From an uncultured Eisenbergiella sp. (GTDB taxonomy: Bacteria > Bacillota > Clostridia > Lachnospirales > Lachnospiraceae): 64,000 nt of DNA. The translations under genes were made by a program, and so were the position numbers. Under the pieces are notes generated by a model that ran no database searches, was not told the origin of the DNA, and saw nothing but the letters and a program-made list of their open reading frames with translations. How positions within the stretch are numbered: the stretch's first letter is position 1; each line of letters starts with the position of its first letter. The stretch lies in contig CANRGX010000007.1 of the NCBI GenBank assembly GCA_947630215.1, forward strand, positions 1 through 64,000, read 5' to 3'. Shown one piece after another: positions 27,601 to 36,295 of this stretch.

Positions 27601-28191
27601 TTCCGTCAGAATGTCCGTGACGCGCAGCAGATTCTGCTTCTCGGATTCCAGCCGCTTTACCGCCGCGTCCTTGCGATGCTTGAATTTGACAATACCGGCG
27701 GCCTCGTCGAACAGTTCCCTGCGCTCCTCCGGTTTTCCGCTGAGGATCTTATCGATCTGTCCCTGTCCAATGATGGAATAGCCCTCTTTGCCGATGCCCG
27801 TGTCAAAAAACAGTTCGTTGACGTCCTTTAAGCGGCAGACCGTTCCGTTGAGCAGATATTCGCTCTCCCCGGAACGGTAGAGCCTGCGGGCCACCGTCAC
27901 CTCATCGTAATCGACGGCCAGCGAATGATCCCGGTTGTCCAGTGTGATGGCCACATAGGCATACCCCAGCGGTTTTCTCAGTTCGGTACCGGAAAAAATA
28001 ACGTCCTGCATGGATGCGCCCCGCAGCTGCTTGATGCGCTGCTCGCCCAGCACCCATCGCACCGCGTCCGCCACGTTACTCTTTCCGCTGCCGTTGGGTC
28101 CCACAATCGCGGTAATACCGTTGTGAAACTGGAAGTGGATTCGGTTCGCAAAAGACTTAAACCCGTGTACCTCAATACTCTTTAAATACAT
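24631..28191 (-). CDS. smc: Chromosome segregation protein SMC
   Basis: An 1186-residue condensin subunit. The N-terminal head has Walker A GPNGSGKSN (32-40); two long coiled coils flank a hinge (around residues 510-650, containing YGGSVKRVM and the G-rich ISGGAF segment); the C-terminal head has LSGGEKALTAIALLFAI and Walker B CLLDEIEAALDD. It lies between rnc and ftsY, the conserved order. The ScpA/ScpB partners are not in this window. Confidence 0.98.
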   Translation of the reverse strand: MYLKSIEVHGFKSFANRIHFQFHNGITAIVGPNGSGKSNVADAVRWVLGEQRIKQLRGASMQDVIFSGTELRKPLGYAYVAITLDNRDHSLAVDYDEVTVARRLYRSGESEYLLNGTVCRLKDVNELFFDTGIGKEGYSIIGQGQIDKILSGKPEERRELFDEAAGIVKFKHRKDAAVKRLESEKQNLLRVTDILTELEKQVGPLEKQSEKAKVYLKKREELKSLDVNVFLLESERIRTQLSSVEEKHRIASDDLRTTTEEYQGIREEYERIQAGIEELEKQMDQARAQLTDTSVLRGKLEKEIAVLREQIHSAHGSEEHLQNRKKTLEEEISQRQGQKDGILEEKAQYDQRFAQLAQSRDEAAAALETVQDRIAQLNDQIETKKNDIIHTLNDRAAIRSRMGSHDAMLEQIQIRRAELNSRLLQVKSDEVEQAETIRDLEAAFQEVSQEIENIRHTQDSLEEKLGGMREELAEKDRKLRDTQILYHQDKSRLEALNNLTERYEGYGGSVKRVMEQKEGNPGIIGVVADIIQTEKKYETAIETALGGNIQNVVTRDEETAKAMIAYLKQTKGGRATFLPLTAVKNAQELKQKEVLAEKGVLGLAHTLVKTKSSYADVAKSLLGRIVVADNVDNAVRLARKYGYAFRIVTLEGELLVPGGAISGGAFKNSSNLLGRRREIEELEEQVKKRLQQVDELLDGIEQTKQRRNRLRLELEETKAGLQQAFLRQNTARLNVLAAQEKHSQAEAGVDSLKLEEAEIEKQIQQIRTDKEAIGKELESSERFEKETEEKIAVLQEELEQKRREESDCTALLGERDLEVEKLRQQTGFVQANLDRIESEMERYRAELAEVQEGIAAGQEGIAQKEHNIEEIEKTIQASHRAQDDTQQKLEEDTKKKEQLSAKQKNFFAAREELSGRMNALDKEVYRLGAQKERLEENLENQINYMWEEYEITPGSAETLRDSALTDLAEMKRQAASVKDDIRKLGDVNVNAIEDYKNLMERYTFLKTQHEDLTEAEKTLTNIILELDEAMRRQFKEKFSEISREFDRVFRELFGGGRGTLELIEDEDILEAGIRIIAQPPGKKLQNMMQLSGGEKALTAIALLFAIQNLKPSPFCLLDEIEAALDDSNVGRYARYLHKLTSHTQFIVITHRRGTMEAADRLYGITMQEKGVSTLVSVNLIDKELTD

Positions 28192-28218
28192 GAAAGCGAA
28201 AACTCCTTCTTCTTACGC

Positions 28219-28911
28219 TCACTGCCGGCGCAGGCGCAAAAGCGCTTCATAGGCGGCCTGCTGCTCCGCCGCTTTTTTGGTCCGGCCCCGCCCGCTCCCC
28301 ATCACCTTTCCGTCGATGGATACCTCCACCAGAAACTCCTTGTCGTGATCCGGCCCCGTCTCTCCCGTAAGCTCGTAGGAAAGGACGCTGCCTTCCGTTG
28401 CCTGTACGGTTTCCTGCAGCACGGTCTTACTGTCATAAAACAGGATTTTATGTTCCAGATCCGACAGCACAAAACGGTGAATGAAGTTGTGCGCCGCCGC
28501 AAAACCGCCGTCCAGATAGAGGGCGCCGATCAGAGCCTCCATCACATCCGAGGTGATGGAATCCCGCTTCCGCCCGCCGGCGGCCTCCTCGCCCCTGCCC
28601 AGCAGAATATATTCCCCCAGCGTCAGCTCCCTGGCGCAGTAAGCCAGCGCCGGCTCGCACACCATGGAGGAACGCAGCTTGGTGAGCTTGCCCTCCGGCA
28701 TCTGCGGGTTCTCATGGAACAAAAAATCGCTGGAGACCAGCTCCAACACCGCATCCCCGAGAAACTCCAGCCGTTCATAATCCGGATACCGGTTGATCTT
28801 TTGCTCATTGGCAAAGGAGCTGTGGGTCAACGCCTGCCGCAGCAGTCCTCTGTCCCGGAAACGGTATCCGATTTTCTGTTCCAGTTCTTCCATCCGGTTT
28901 TCCGCAATCAT
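28219..28911 (-). CDS. rnc: Ribonuclease III
   Basis: A 230-residue double-strand-specific endoribonuclease for rRNA and mRNA processing. The catalytic signature is ERLEFLGDAVLEL (about 46-58), with later acidic residues in DVMEALIGALYLD. The C-terminal dsRNA-binding domain ends VMGSGRGRTKKAAEQQAAYEAL-like sequence. It lies between acpP and smc. Confidence 0.97.
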   Translation of the reverse strand: MIAENRMEELEQKIGYRFRDRGLLRQALTHSSFANEQKINRYPDYERLEFLGDAVLELVSSDFLFHENPQMPEGKLTKLRSSMVCEPALAYCARELTLGEYILLGRGEEAAGGRKRDSITSDVMEALIGALYLDGGFAAAHNFIHRFVLSDLEHKILFYDSKTVLQETVQATEGSVLSYELTGETGPDHDKEFLVEVSIDGKVMGSGRGRTKKAAEQQAAYEALLRLRRQ

Positions 28912-28965
28912 CTTCCTCTGCCCTCACGCCGGCGGCCGCCATACGCCGCAAAACATCCTTACGCG

Positions 28966-28993
28966 AAAAGTGTGCGCGCCGCTGCACGCACAC
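28966..28993 (-). terminator. Hairpin with short T-run between acpP and rnc
   Basis: On the minus strand GTGTGCGTGC-AGCG-GCGCGCACAC forms a 10-bp stem with one G-U pair, followed by TTTTC. It resembles a weak intrinsic terminator or processing hairpin that would separate acpP from rnc-smc-ftsY expression. Confidence 0.6.
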
Positions 28994-29024
28994 CTCCTCC
29001 CAAACCGCTTTCCCGTCCGGCGCC

Positions 29025-29252
29025 TTATACGCTCCTGCGGATCAGCGCCACTGCCTCGCCCACCGTTTTGATCCGGAGAACATCCTCCTCTGCAATATCG
29101 ATGTCAAAGGTCTCCTCTATTCCAATAACGATCTGATAGACATCCAGGGAATCCGCGCACAGATCCTCCACAAACCGGGTTTCTTCCGTCACCTCACGCG
29201 GATCCACGCTCAAAACCTCTGCAATAATTTCTTTCAGCTTTTCCAGTTCCAT
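29025..29252 (-). CDS. acpP: Acyl carrier protein
   Basis: A 75-residue carrier of fatty acyl chains. The phosphopantetheine serine is S35 in ADSLD, followed by the usual acidic helix. The ATG at 29252 lies 2 bases past the plsX stop, so the two genes are coupled; a longer in-frame ORF upstream is only plsX in another frame. Confidence 0.97.
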   Translation of the reverse strand: MELEKLKEIIAEVLSVDPREVTEETRFVEDLCADSLDVYQIVIGIEETFDIDIAEEDVLRIKTVGEAVALIRRSV

Positions 29253-29254
29253 AC

Positions 29255-30295
29255 TCAGTTGCCTTCTTCCTTTGCCGTCCCTGATGCAGCTTTTGCTATG
29301 CTCGACTGGATCTTTCCAATGATATCCTGCTGGCCAAACGTCACGCACTGCAGAATGGTATTGCGAATTTCCACCGGGCCGGAGCTGCCGTGGGTCTTGA
29401 CCACAAGCCCTTTGAGTCCCAGCAGCGGAGCGCCGCCGTACTCCTCCAGATCAAACGCCTTCAACGTCTCCTTTAAGGCAGGCTTTACGAGAAGCGCACC
29501 GATCTTGCTGCGCAGAGAGGTCATCATGCCTGCCTTCACTTTCCGGATCAGGGTGCCCCCCACGCCCTCGTAGAGCTTGAGGATCACATTCCCCACAAAG
29601 GCCTCGCAGACCACCACGTCCGCATAGCCCGCCGGAATGTCCCGCGCCTCTATACTGCCGATGAAGTGAATATCCTGACATTCCTTGAGCAGCGGGAACG
29701 TCTCCTTGACGAGCGCGTTGCCCTTCTCCTCCTCTGCCCCGATGTTCACGATGGCCACCCGCGGGTTTTTCACCCCCATCACGTTTTCCATATAAATCGA
29801 TCCCATTCTGGCAAACTGCACCAGATGAGAGGGACGGGCGTCCACGTTGGCGCCGCAGTCGATCAGAAGCGCTGCGCCCTTCTCTGTGGGGATCAGCGGC
29901 GCCAGCGGCGGCCGTTCCACGCCCTTGGCCCTTCCCACCAGAACCTGTCCGCCCACCAGGACGGCTCCCGTGCTCCCGGCGGACACAAAGGCGTCGCACT
30001 CGCCCGCCTTTACCAGCATCAGCCCTTTGACAATGGAGGAATCCTTCTTCTTGCGGATCGCGTTGACCGGCGGCTCTGCTGTCTCGATGACCTCCGAAGC
30101 GTGCACAATCTCCACCCGGTGCTCAGGATAAGGGCCCAAAGCAGAAAGCGCTTCCCCAATCCTGTCCTGATCGCCGACCAGATATACCTTCACCCGCCCG
30201 TCTGCGCGCACCGCCTCTATAGCGCCCTGTACGATCTGGGACGGAGCGTTGTCCCCGCCCATGGCGTCCAGCGCGACCTTCACCAATTCCGACAT
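29255..30295 (-). CDS. plsX: Phosphate acyltransferase PlsX
   Basis: A 346-residue enzyme that makes acyl-phosphate from acyl-ACP, the first step of phospholipid synthesis in Gram-positives. Diagnostic strings are VALDAMGGDNAP at the start, SAGSTGAVLVGG (about 100) and LLGLKGLVVKTHGSS near the end. The ATG at 30295 follows GGAG; an ATG at 30307 is a less likely alternative. It has its own promoter. In related genomes it usually follows rpmF, but here the glycan island intervenes. Confidence 0.96.
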   Translation of the reverse strand: MSELVKVALDAMGGDNAPSQIVQGAIEAVRADGRVKVYLVGDQDRIGEALSALGPYPEHRVEIVHASEVIETAEPPVNAIRKKKDSSIVKGLMLVKAGECDAFVSAGSTGAVLVGGQVLVGRAKGVERPPLAPLIPTEKGAALLIDCGANVDARPSHLVQFARMGSIYMENVMGVKNPRVAIVNIGAEEEKGNALVKETFPLLKECQDIHFIGSIEARDIPAGYADVVVCEAFVGNVILKLYEGVGGTLIRKVKAGMMTSLRSKIGALLVKPALKETLKAFDLEEYGGAPLLGLKGLVVKTHGSSGPVEIRNTILQCVTFGQQDIIGKIQSSIAKAASGTAKEEGN

Positions 30296-30384
30296 ATCCT
30301 GCTCCATTCTGCCCCGGCAGGGGAAACCGCGCTCCGGCAGCGGCCCCATTTTCCGCGGCATCCGATTCTTTCATAACATAATTT

Positions 30385-30413
30385 ACTATACTAAACTCGG
30401 CCGTAAAAATCAA
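30385..30413 (-). promoter_or_regulatory. plsX promoter
   Basis: TTGATT (30408-30413), 17-base spacer, TATAGT (30385-30390). It lies in the gap of about 170 bases between the last glycan gene and plsX. A FapR-like operator could not be recognised; the TTTAGTATAGTAAA around the -10 is only partly symmetric. No terminator for the glycan operon is visible before it. Confidence 0.7.
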
Positions 30414-30462
30414 GCGTCAGTTCTGCATGCCCTCTTGCTTTATCCGTTTGATACAGGGACAG

Positions 30463-31806
30463 TTACAACGCCAATACCAGCAGGATGACAAAAATCGGAG
30501 AACTGATCGGCTGAAAGCCATAGAAAAAGCTTTGAAATAAAAACAGTGCCGAAAGCATCAAATATACCTTATCCAGCCCGCAGGCCGCTTTCTTCCACCC
30601 CTTTGCGATCATCATGGCCAGCACGGCAAGCACCAGGCCCAGAACGATCTCTCCCACAATACCGTAATCCGCTAAAATATTCTCAATCATATTCTGATTT
30701 ATTTCCACTGACTGCCGGATTTCCTCACTGAACGCAGATAAAACAGGAGAGGAAGCACCCCCGCCCTCCTCTACGAAAAGGCAGCTGATAACTAATATTC
30801 CTACGGTAGACAACGCATAGACAAATCCGCGCCGGAACCGTGTCATAAGGATTCGTTTGGGATCCCCTTTGGGCACTCTCTCCCAGTATTTCAGTACCAA
30901 TAAGCCGGCAATTACGAGAAATACGTCCAGATAAACGCTGTATTCCAGCGTAAAACGCATTGTCTCCCGATACCCCTTCACATATTGGACCAACGGGATA
31001 TTACTCAAAAGAATCAGAAAAACAAAAGACAAGAGCAAAACCCGCTTTACCAGATAAGCAGTTGCCGGCAGTATTAGAGGAAGCATAAGCAGGAAAAACG
31101 CCGTAATACAAATTGCCACGGGATCCTGATAGAAAAAGAGAACCAGATAACTGATCGCAGCCGCAGCCAGGCAAAAGATACTTGCCCGTTCCCCCTCCTC
31201 CACACAATACATACCGGACGCAACGCAGGCTGCAAGAATCAGCCAGGAAGCGGTTCCTTCCGGCTGCGCCAGCAGAAGTCTGATATCGGTATTTTCCGTA
31301 AAGGAAAAATAATATGCTAAAATTTCCGCATCTAAAACCAGTCCGGCCGCCATAAGCAGCCCCAGATAGTATGCGCTTCTCCCGGGAGCAAAGCGCAGCA
31401 GGAAATAGGTTCCAATCAGACAGCAAAGAAAAACAGCGCTTTCAAATTCCATGCTTCCCCGTAAAACCGTCCCGGCCGTCCAAAGGACAAGCAGAATTGC
31501 CGCCATGAGCAAAATCAGCTCGGACTTCACGATTTGGACCCGGCACAAGACCCGCCCTCTGGAAACAAGAAGGATAAAGATTACAGCCGTCACACAGGTC
31601 ATCAGTACATATAGGAGCGTCTTCTCTGTAAGATTCCCCAATATTTGTTCAGAAGCCAGAAACAGCGGAAACAAAAACAACATGATGCGAATGTAGTAAT
31701 CCAGCACGATCCTGCCGTCCCGGGCCAGTTCCGGAAAGCATATTTCTCTCATTTGTTTCAGAAAGGTTTTTTTCCTTTCCACTTTTTCCCCTTCTTCCCG
31801 CTTCAT
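30463..31806 (-). CDS. Polytopic membrane protein, candidate glycan polymerase (Wzy-like)
   Basis: A 447-residue integral membrane protein with roughly 11-12 hydrophobic segments and a short charged N-terminus (GEKVERKKTF). A hydrophilic loop of about 50 residues around 345-395 (VEEGGGASSPVLSAFSEE) lies between late membrane helices, the usual position of the large outer loop in Wzy and O-antigen ligase proteins. Sequence conservation in that class is very low, so the assignment rests on topology and on coupling to the flippase gene, which it overlaps by 4 bases. It is the last gene of the island. Confidence 0.55.
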   Translation of the reverse strand: MKREEGEKVERKKTFLKQMREICFPELARDGRIVLDYYIRIMLFLFPLFLASEQILGNLTEKTLLYVLMTCVTAVIFILLVSRGRVLCRVQIVKSELILLMAAILLVLWTAGTVLRGSMEFESAVFLCCLIGTYFLLRFAPGRSAYYLGLLMAAGLVLDAEILAYYFSFTENTDIRLLLAQPEGTASWLILAACVASGMYCVEEGERASIFCLAAAAISYLVLFFYQDPVAICITAFFLLMLPLILPATAYLVKRVLLLSFVFLILLSNIPLVQYVKGYRETMRFTLEYSVYLDVFLVIAGLLVLKYWERVPKGDPKRILMTRFRRGFVYALSTVGILVISCLFVEEGGGASSPVLSAFSEEIRQSVEINQNMIENILADYGIVGEIVLGLVLAVLAMMIAKGWKKAACGLDKVYLMLSALFLFQSFFYGFQPISSPIFVILLVLAL

Positions 31807-33245
31807 TTACCCCTCAACCTTCCTTTCAGTCGTTTTGTTCCATTCGTAAGAACCGGATTTTTAAAAGCAATTAAAACAGAAAAATAAACAGCCGCACCGA
31901 TACCGCAGCAGATAAAAAAACCTGCCCCGTTATTTCCCATACCCCTTTTTAACGCCGTCAGGGTAATGCCAAAGATAACACAGCCCGCAGCCCAGGACGA
32001 GAGATACCCCTTTTCAAATCGGAGACGAAACTCCCGTTTCGATTGAAGCAAATAAAAAAACAGTACCGACAATTCGCTGATCACCGATGCGAACGCCGCC
32101 CCGGCAGTCCCATACGCCGGGATCAGCACAAGGTTCAGCGCCACGCTGAGTACGGCTCCCGCGGCCATGGCATGAAGCTGATATTTCTCTTTTCCGGAAG
32201 CAATCAACACACTTTGCCCCAACAGCCCGCAGGACGATATAATCAGAACCAACGGCGCCAAAATGCGCAAAAGGGCGGCAGACTCCAGATATTGCCCTCC
32301 AAACAGCGCGGCGGTCATCATCTCCGGGATCAACAGCAGCCCTATCGTACAGGGAGCGGCAAACAAAAGAATTATTTCATATGTATCAGACACCCACCGG
32401 GAGAATTCTTCCCGCCGTTTTTGCGCATGACACAGACTCAGTCTCGGCAGCACCGCCATGCCGGCTGTCACGGCAATCATACATAACGCCCGGATGGGAC
32501 GGACAGCATAGGTATATACCGCAACGTCCTCCGCACTTCCCCGGATGCCCAGCATTGTCGTATCCACCTTTACATAAATGTCATTGGCAATGATGGAACC
32601 AAGAAGCAGCATAACCGGTGCAAAATGCCGCCTGCAGTCAAGTTTTCTAACCGAAATCCTGACATCTTTCAGCAGATGCAGCGCATTCCATACAAAATAT
32701 CCGACCGTGGCGGCACTGCAGACAAGGGCATACGGCAGGCCATCAAAACGATCCCGGACAGAAAAGATCAGGACAAGCATACACAGCAGCTTTGTCAGTC
32801 CGTTCCGCCGCGCAATTTCCCGATAAGCTTCCTGTCCTGCATAAAACCAATCCAAATTACCGATGTTGGCAAAAAGGGGCAATGCCACCGCCAGATATAC
32901 CGTAAGTCTCTCCCGGAAATACGGTACGGCAAAAATCATTCCCAGATACAGCAGACTGCAGACCACCGTAGAAAACAGGTTGATAACAAACAGCTCCGAA
33001 AAAATCTTTTCCCTTTCTCTTTTGTCTTCCAGATGACAGGCGATCTCCCGAATACCGTACTTGGGGATCCCCAAAGAAGCAAACGTGAGGAAATACGAAA
33101 CAATATTCTGCGCGAACGCGATCTGTCCCACATCCTCCTTCAGCAGGATTCTTGCTACATATACAGAAGAAATCAGAGGAAACGCCGCATTCCATAAAGC
33201 ATAAATGACATTGAATATAATATTCCCGGATATTGACTTCTTCAA
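31803..33245 (-). CDS. Polysaccharide flippase (Wzx/MATE-like)
   Basis: A 480-residue membrane protein with about 14 hydrophobic segments, of the oligosaccharide flippase class. The N-terminal segment GNIIFNVIYALWNAAFPLISSVYVARIL is typical, as are the paired central helices ending TTMLGIRGSAEDVAVYTYAVR. These proteins move undecaprenyl-linked oligosaccharides across the membrane. It is one of two flippases in the island, and is stop-start overlapped with the polymerase candidate. Confidence 0.88.
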   Translation of the reverse strand: MKKSISGNIIFNVIYALWNAAFPLISSVYVARILLKEDVGQIAFAQNIVSYFLTFASLGIPKYGIREIACHLEDKREREKIFSELFVINLFSTVVCSLLYLGMIFAVPYFRERLTVYLAVALPLFANIGNLDWFYAGQEAYREIARRNGLTKLLCMLVLIFSVRDRFDGLPYALVCSAATVGYFVWNALHLLKDVRISVRKLDCRRHFAPVMLLLGSIIANDIYVKVDTTMLGIRGSAEDVAVYTYAVRPIRALCMIAVTAGMAVLPRLSLCHAQKRREEFSRWVSDTYEIILLFAAPCTIGLLLIPEMMTAALFGGQYLESAALLRILAPLVLIISSCGLLGQSVLIASGKEKYQLHAMAAGAVLSVALNLVLIPAYGTAGAAFASVISELSVLFFYLLQSKREFRLRFEKGYLSSWAAGCVIFGITLTALKRGMGNNGAGFFICCGIGAAVYFSVLIAFKNPVLTNGTKRLKGRLRGK

Positions 33246-33274
33246 TCCTGCTCCTCCGATTCTCCGTTTTTATA

Positions 33275-35197
33275 TCAGCGGACCAGGACGGCGGTATAAT
33301 AAGTGATAGCTCCGCCGAAGCTGTCTGCCTGAAATTTTTTCACATCCTTATAATGCTCAAACAAAGTCTGCTGGCTCTCCTGACCGACCCGGCCATCGTT
33401 GAAAGCGGTTTCCAAAAAAATCGCTTTATCCTTTAAAAGGCCCTTTTCATATGCCCCCTGCAAACCCGGATCTTCTGCGGATTCGTAAACGGACAGTTCC
33501 AACGTGCCGGGCTCCTCAAGCATTCGCCAGTCTCCTGCCTGTATGTTCCATCCCCGGCCGCCGCTTCCCAGAGCAATGCCGCGGTTGCTTCCAAGAACAA
33601 TAATATCTGTCTCTGCGTCTGCCCCGGCCGTCCGGAAAGCATCCCGGATACACCTGTCCAGATAGGTATACTGATAATTATAGATCAGATAATCCCCTTT
33701 CCAGCTCCCCTCCTCATTGCAGGTAACCAACGGCATCGAACCCGTATCTACATTTCGGTACACTGTCAGCATCACCGGATCGACGGTCACGTAAGCCTGC
33801 AGGATATAGAGCAGAGACACCGACAAACAAAGGAATCCGGTCAGTTTTTCCCTTCCTCCATAGCTGCCGGCGAAAACGGTCGAAGACAGTATGACAAGCG
33901 CCGTCTGAATCGGCAGATTATACCGCGGGATAGGATAGGTGACGACCAGGCAGGAGCAGAAAAAATAAATAAGCGAAGCGCCGGCGATACCGGAACACAG
34001 CACAGCAAATCGCTCCGAAAAGAGACGGCGGTCTCTTTCCCGGCCTTTGCGCTTTGCAAGAAACCGCCTGACGCCCCCCAGTCCCGCCAGTAATAAGGAC
34101 AACCAGCCGAAATTCACACACCAGCACTGTCCAAATTTATCTAATATATACCGGCCGTCAAACCCAAGGTACCCTCTGGCACTTCCCCCCAGATATTCGG
34201 CCTGACCCTGAAGTATTTTCCCTCCTCCCAGCCATCCCATGGACGGGCCGAACAGATAAAACAACACTCCTATTCCACCCAACAGGCACAGCACAGCCAG
34301 AACCGCATTCTCCGTCCGCCGCAGCGTCCGCGCCGCCCGCCCAAACAGCGGCCCTTTTTCCACGAAGATGACTTCATAAAATACGACGCCTGCGAAGAAG
34401 CCGCACAGAAGCGCAATTCCAAATTCCTTACTGAAAACCAGAATCAGAGAACCGAAAATCAACAAAAGCAGCTTCTTGCGGAAGAAGGCCCAAAGGACAA
34501 AGCAAAAAAACACCGTGCATCCGAAGTCAAGCTGTAGATAACTGTCCAAACCAAGGAACATGGGACAGCATCCGGTCAGAAGCCCGATCCAAAACGCCCC
34601 CTTCTCTCCTATCCTTTTCTGTTCCCGCACAATATCATAGACACAAAAAATTGCGCCAAGAGAAAGCGCCGTCTGTATAAGCCAGATATTTTCAAATCTG
34701 CCGGGCCGGAAAAATTCCGCAACGGCAAGAAGCGCCGCATAACCGTAGGACGGATGTGCAGCGAGCCGGAAGCTGGAAAGGAAATAAGAGAGATCAAAAG
34801 TAAAATTTTTACAGGCGCGATACAAAGCAGCATAATAAGCGGCGCTGTCATTGCGCACCATCGTCTCCATCTGCGGCAGACGCAGCAACAGAGAAACCGA
34901 CAGGAGAAAAAGAAGGCCGCCTTTCGCCCGCAGCCAGACGACCGGCCCTGTTTTCCCCGTCTTATATTCCAACCGGCATTTGCCCGCGTTCCATACGAGC
35001 AGAAATATCAGAAGAAACAGCGCCAGGTATACGCCGAAAGAAATCGTTTCCCCATTCCTCCGAACCGCCGTCATACCGCCCAAAAGGAAAAGCAGAACGG
35101 GAATTTCTGCTATCAGCAGCTGCTCATAGAAAACAGGGGAAAGCGAAAACATCTTTTTCGGTTTTGTTGTCATGTTATGTTGATTCTTATCCATCAT
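33275..35197 (-). CDS. Large polytopic membrane protein, GT-C-like
   Basis: A protein of about 640 residues with roughly 12 membrane segments and a C-terminal hydrophilic region of about 150 residues (VDPVMLTVYRNVDTG onward). The first outer loop carries RNDSAAYY, an acidic residue in the place expected of GT-C glycosyltransferases that use lipid-linked sugars. No ribosome site is convincing: in-frame starts lie at 35221 (TTG), 35197, 35194 and 35173, and I give 35197 as a compromise. Function is inferred from topology and neighbours only. Confidence 0.6.
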   Translation of the reverse strand: MMDKNQHNMTTKPKKMFSLSPVFYEQLLIAEIPVLLFLLGGMTAVRRNGETISFGVYLALFLLIFLLVWNAGKCRLEYKTGKTGPVVWLRAKGGLLFLLSVSLLLRLPQMETMVRNDSAAYYAALYRACKNFTFDLSYFLSSFRLAAHPSYGYAALLAVAEFFRPGRFENIWLIQTALSLGAIFCVYDIVREQKRIGEKGAFWIGLLTGCCPMFLGLDSYLQLDFGCTVFFCFVLWAFFRKKLLLLIFGSLILVFSKEFGIALLCGFFAGVVFYEVIFVEKGPLFGRAARTLRRTENAVLAVLCLLGGIGVLFYLFGPSMGWLGGGKILQGQAEYLGGSARGYLGFDGRYILDKFGQCWCVNFGWLSLLLAGLGGVRRFLAKRKGRERDRRLFSERFAVLCSGIAGASLIYFFCSCLVVTYPIPRYNLPIQTALVILSSTVFAGSYGGREKLTGFLCLSVSLLYILQAYVTVDPVMLTVYRNVDTGSMPLVTCNEEGSWKGDYLIYNYQYTYLDRCIRDAFRTAGADAETDIIVLGSNRGIALGSGGRGWNIQAGDWRMLEEPGTLELSVYESAEDPGLQGAYEKGLLKDKAIFLETAFNDGRVGQESQQTLFEHYKDVKKFQADSFGGAITYYTAVLVR

Positions 35198-35241
35198 AAA
35201 TAAGTCAGCGGCATTCACCAACGTCTACTTGTTAAAGAAGG

Positions 35242-36295
35242 TCATATTTTTCTGCTGCTCCCTGACAGTTCATCGGAACATTTCTTCTTCCTTGCGACCA
35301 CCAGCATTTGATCCGCGTATCCCGCCTCATCAATAACCGGCTGAATCCGATTGCTTATATTCATCAAACTGACATATAATTCCGATTCCTCCAAACCGCC
35401 AAGAATCATCGCATTGTTAATAAGATCCGTATACCCCTGCCCGAACTCCCATTTCCCGATGATTTCCAACTGTTCGCCCAAAAGGTATATAAGGGATTTT
35501 TCACTGAACACCTGCAGATGAATCGGCGGTACGATATGACGGTACACCGCGTTAGGGCAGGTCTGGTTTGCAAATGAGGCCAGCGAAGGGTGCCTGGGAA
35601 CTTCAAACACAAAAACGCTGCCGGCTTTCATTCTGTCACAGATATATTTAACGAACCGTACCGGTTCTTCAACGTGCTCAATCACATTGATACATGAAAT
35701 AATATCGCTTGTGCTTATCAGATCATTGATTTCTTTTTCTTCCTTTGTCAAATCAATATAATAATGATATACCCTCAAACCGTGCTCGGAAGCAAAACGC
35801 ACTTCATCCGGGTCCGATTCGATTCCCACCGCTTCAATCTTTGTGTTTTTCAGATATGTAAGGATTTCCCCGCCGCCGCATCCGATATCCAGCCATTGGC
35901 GGACAGGACACCCGTCTTGTTCGCATGCTTCCAGAACAAACCGTACCTTTGGCTCCGATATCAGCCTTACTCTCTGCATATAAACAGACTCGTCTATATA
36001 AAAACTGCCATTTGCGGTGTGATCCGATGCGTACAGTTTTTTAATGTCCGGGAGATTATGAAGAAAAACCGCGCCGCATGTTTTGCACAAATAATAATGA
36101 TATTTTCCCCAGACCGATACAAATAAATCTGAATACCCCCCCCCCGCATATACGGCACCGGGGCGCGTCCCCCTCCATCGGTTCCTTATAACATTCTTCC
36201 GACCGTTTCCTATCCTCGTCAATCATATTCCGAATGGTTCCCAAATTTCTGGAAATCTTTCTCATTTGCATCGGCTTTCCATATTTAATTAACAT
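35242..36295 (-). CDS. SAM-dependent methyltransferase, split by a G10 tract (likely phase-variable, off as written)
   Basis: Two adjoining frames form one protein. The first (from ATG 36295, overlapping neuA by 11 bases) encodes 50 residues ending CRIC just before ten Gs (minus strand), then leaves frame and stops at 36056. The second frame continues from the tract to 35242 with KYHYYLCKTCGAVF, a Rossmann methyltransferase motif I (WLDIGCGGGEIL), motif II acidic residue (GIESDPDEV) and CINVIEHVEEP. Read with nine Gs the product is 350 residues, and CRIC plus CKTC make the paired zinc-binding CxxC module that usually precedes this methyltransferase type. With ten Gs only a 79-residue fragment, or an internal start at 36222, is available. 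The likely target is a sugar of the surface glycan. Confidence 0.85.
36136..36145. repeat. Homopolymeric G10 tract (C10 on plus strand) inside a methyltransferase gene
   Basis: Ten consecutive C residues on the plus strand, the longest G/C homopolymer I found in the window. It lies at codon 51 of the methyltransferase. Loss of one G, or gain of two, joins the two parts of the gene. Confidence 0.95.

Noticed and set aside
30375-30395. FapR operator before plsX
   Set aside because: TTTAGTATAGTAAA is only partly symmetric and coincides with the -10; the match to the FapR consensus is too poor.
36056-36295. Separate 79-residue gene upstream of the methyltransferase
   Set aside because: Its first 50 residues are better explained as the true N-terminus of the methyltransferase because they supply the first CxxC of a zinc site and start at a normal distance from neuA; the rest is an out-of-frame tail after the G tract.
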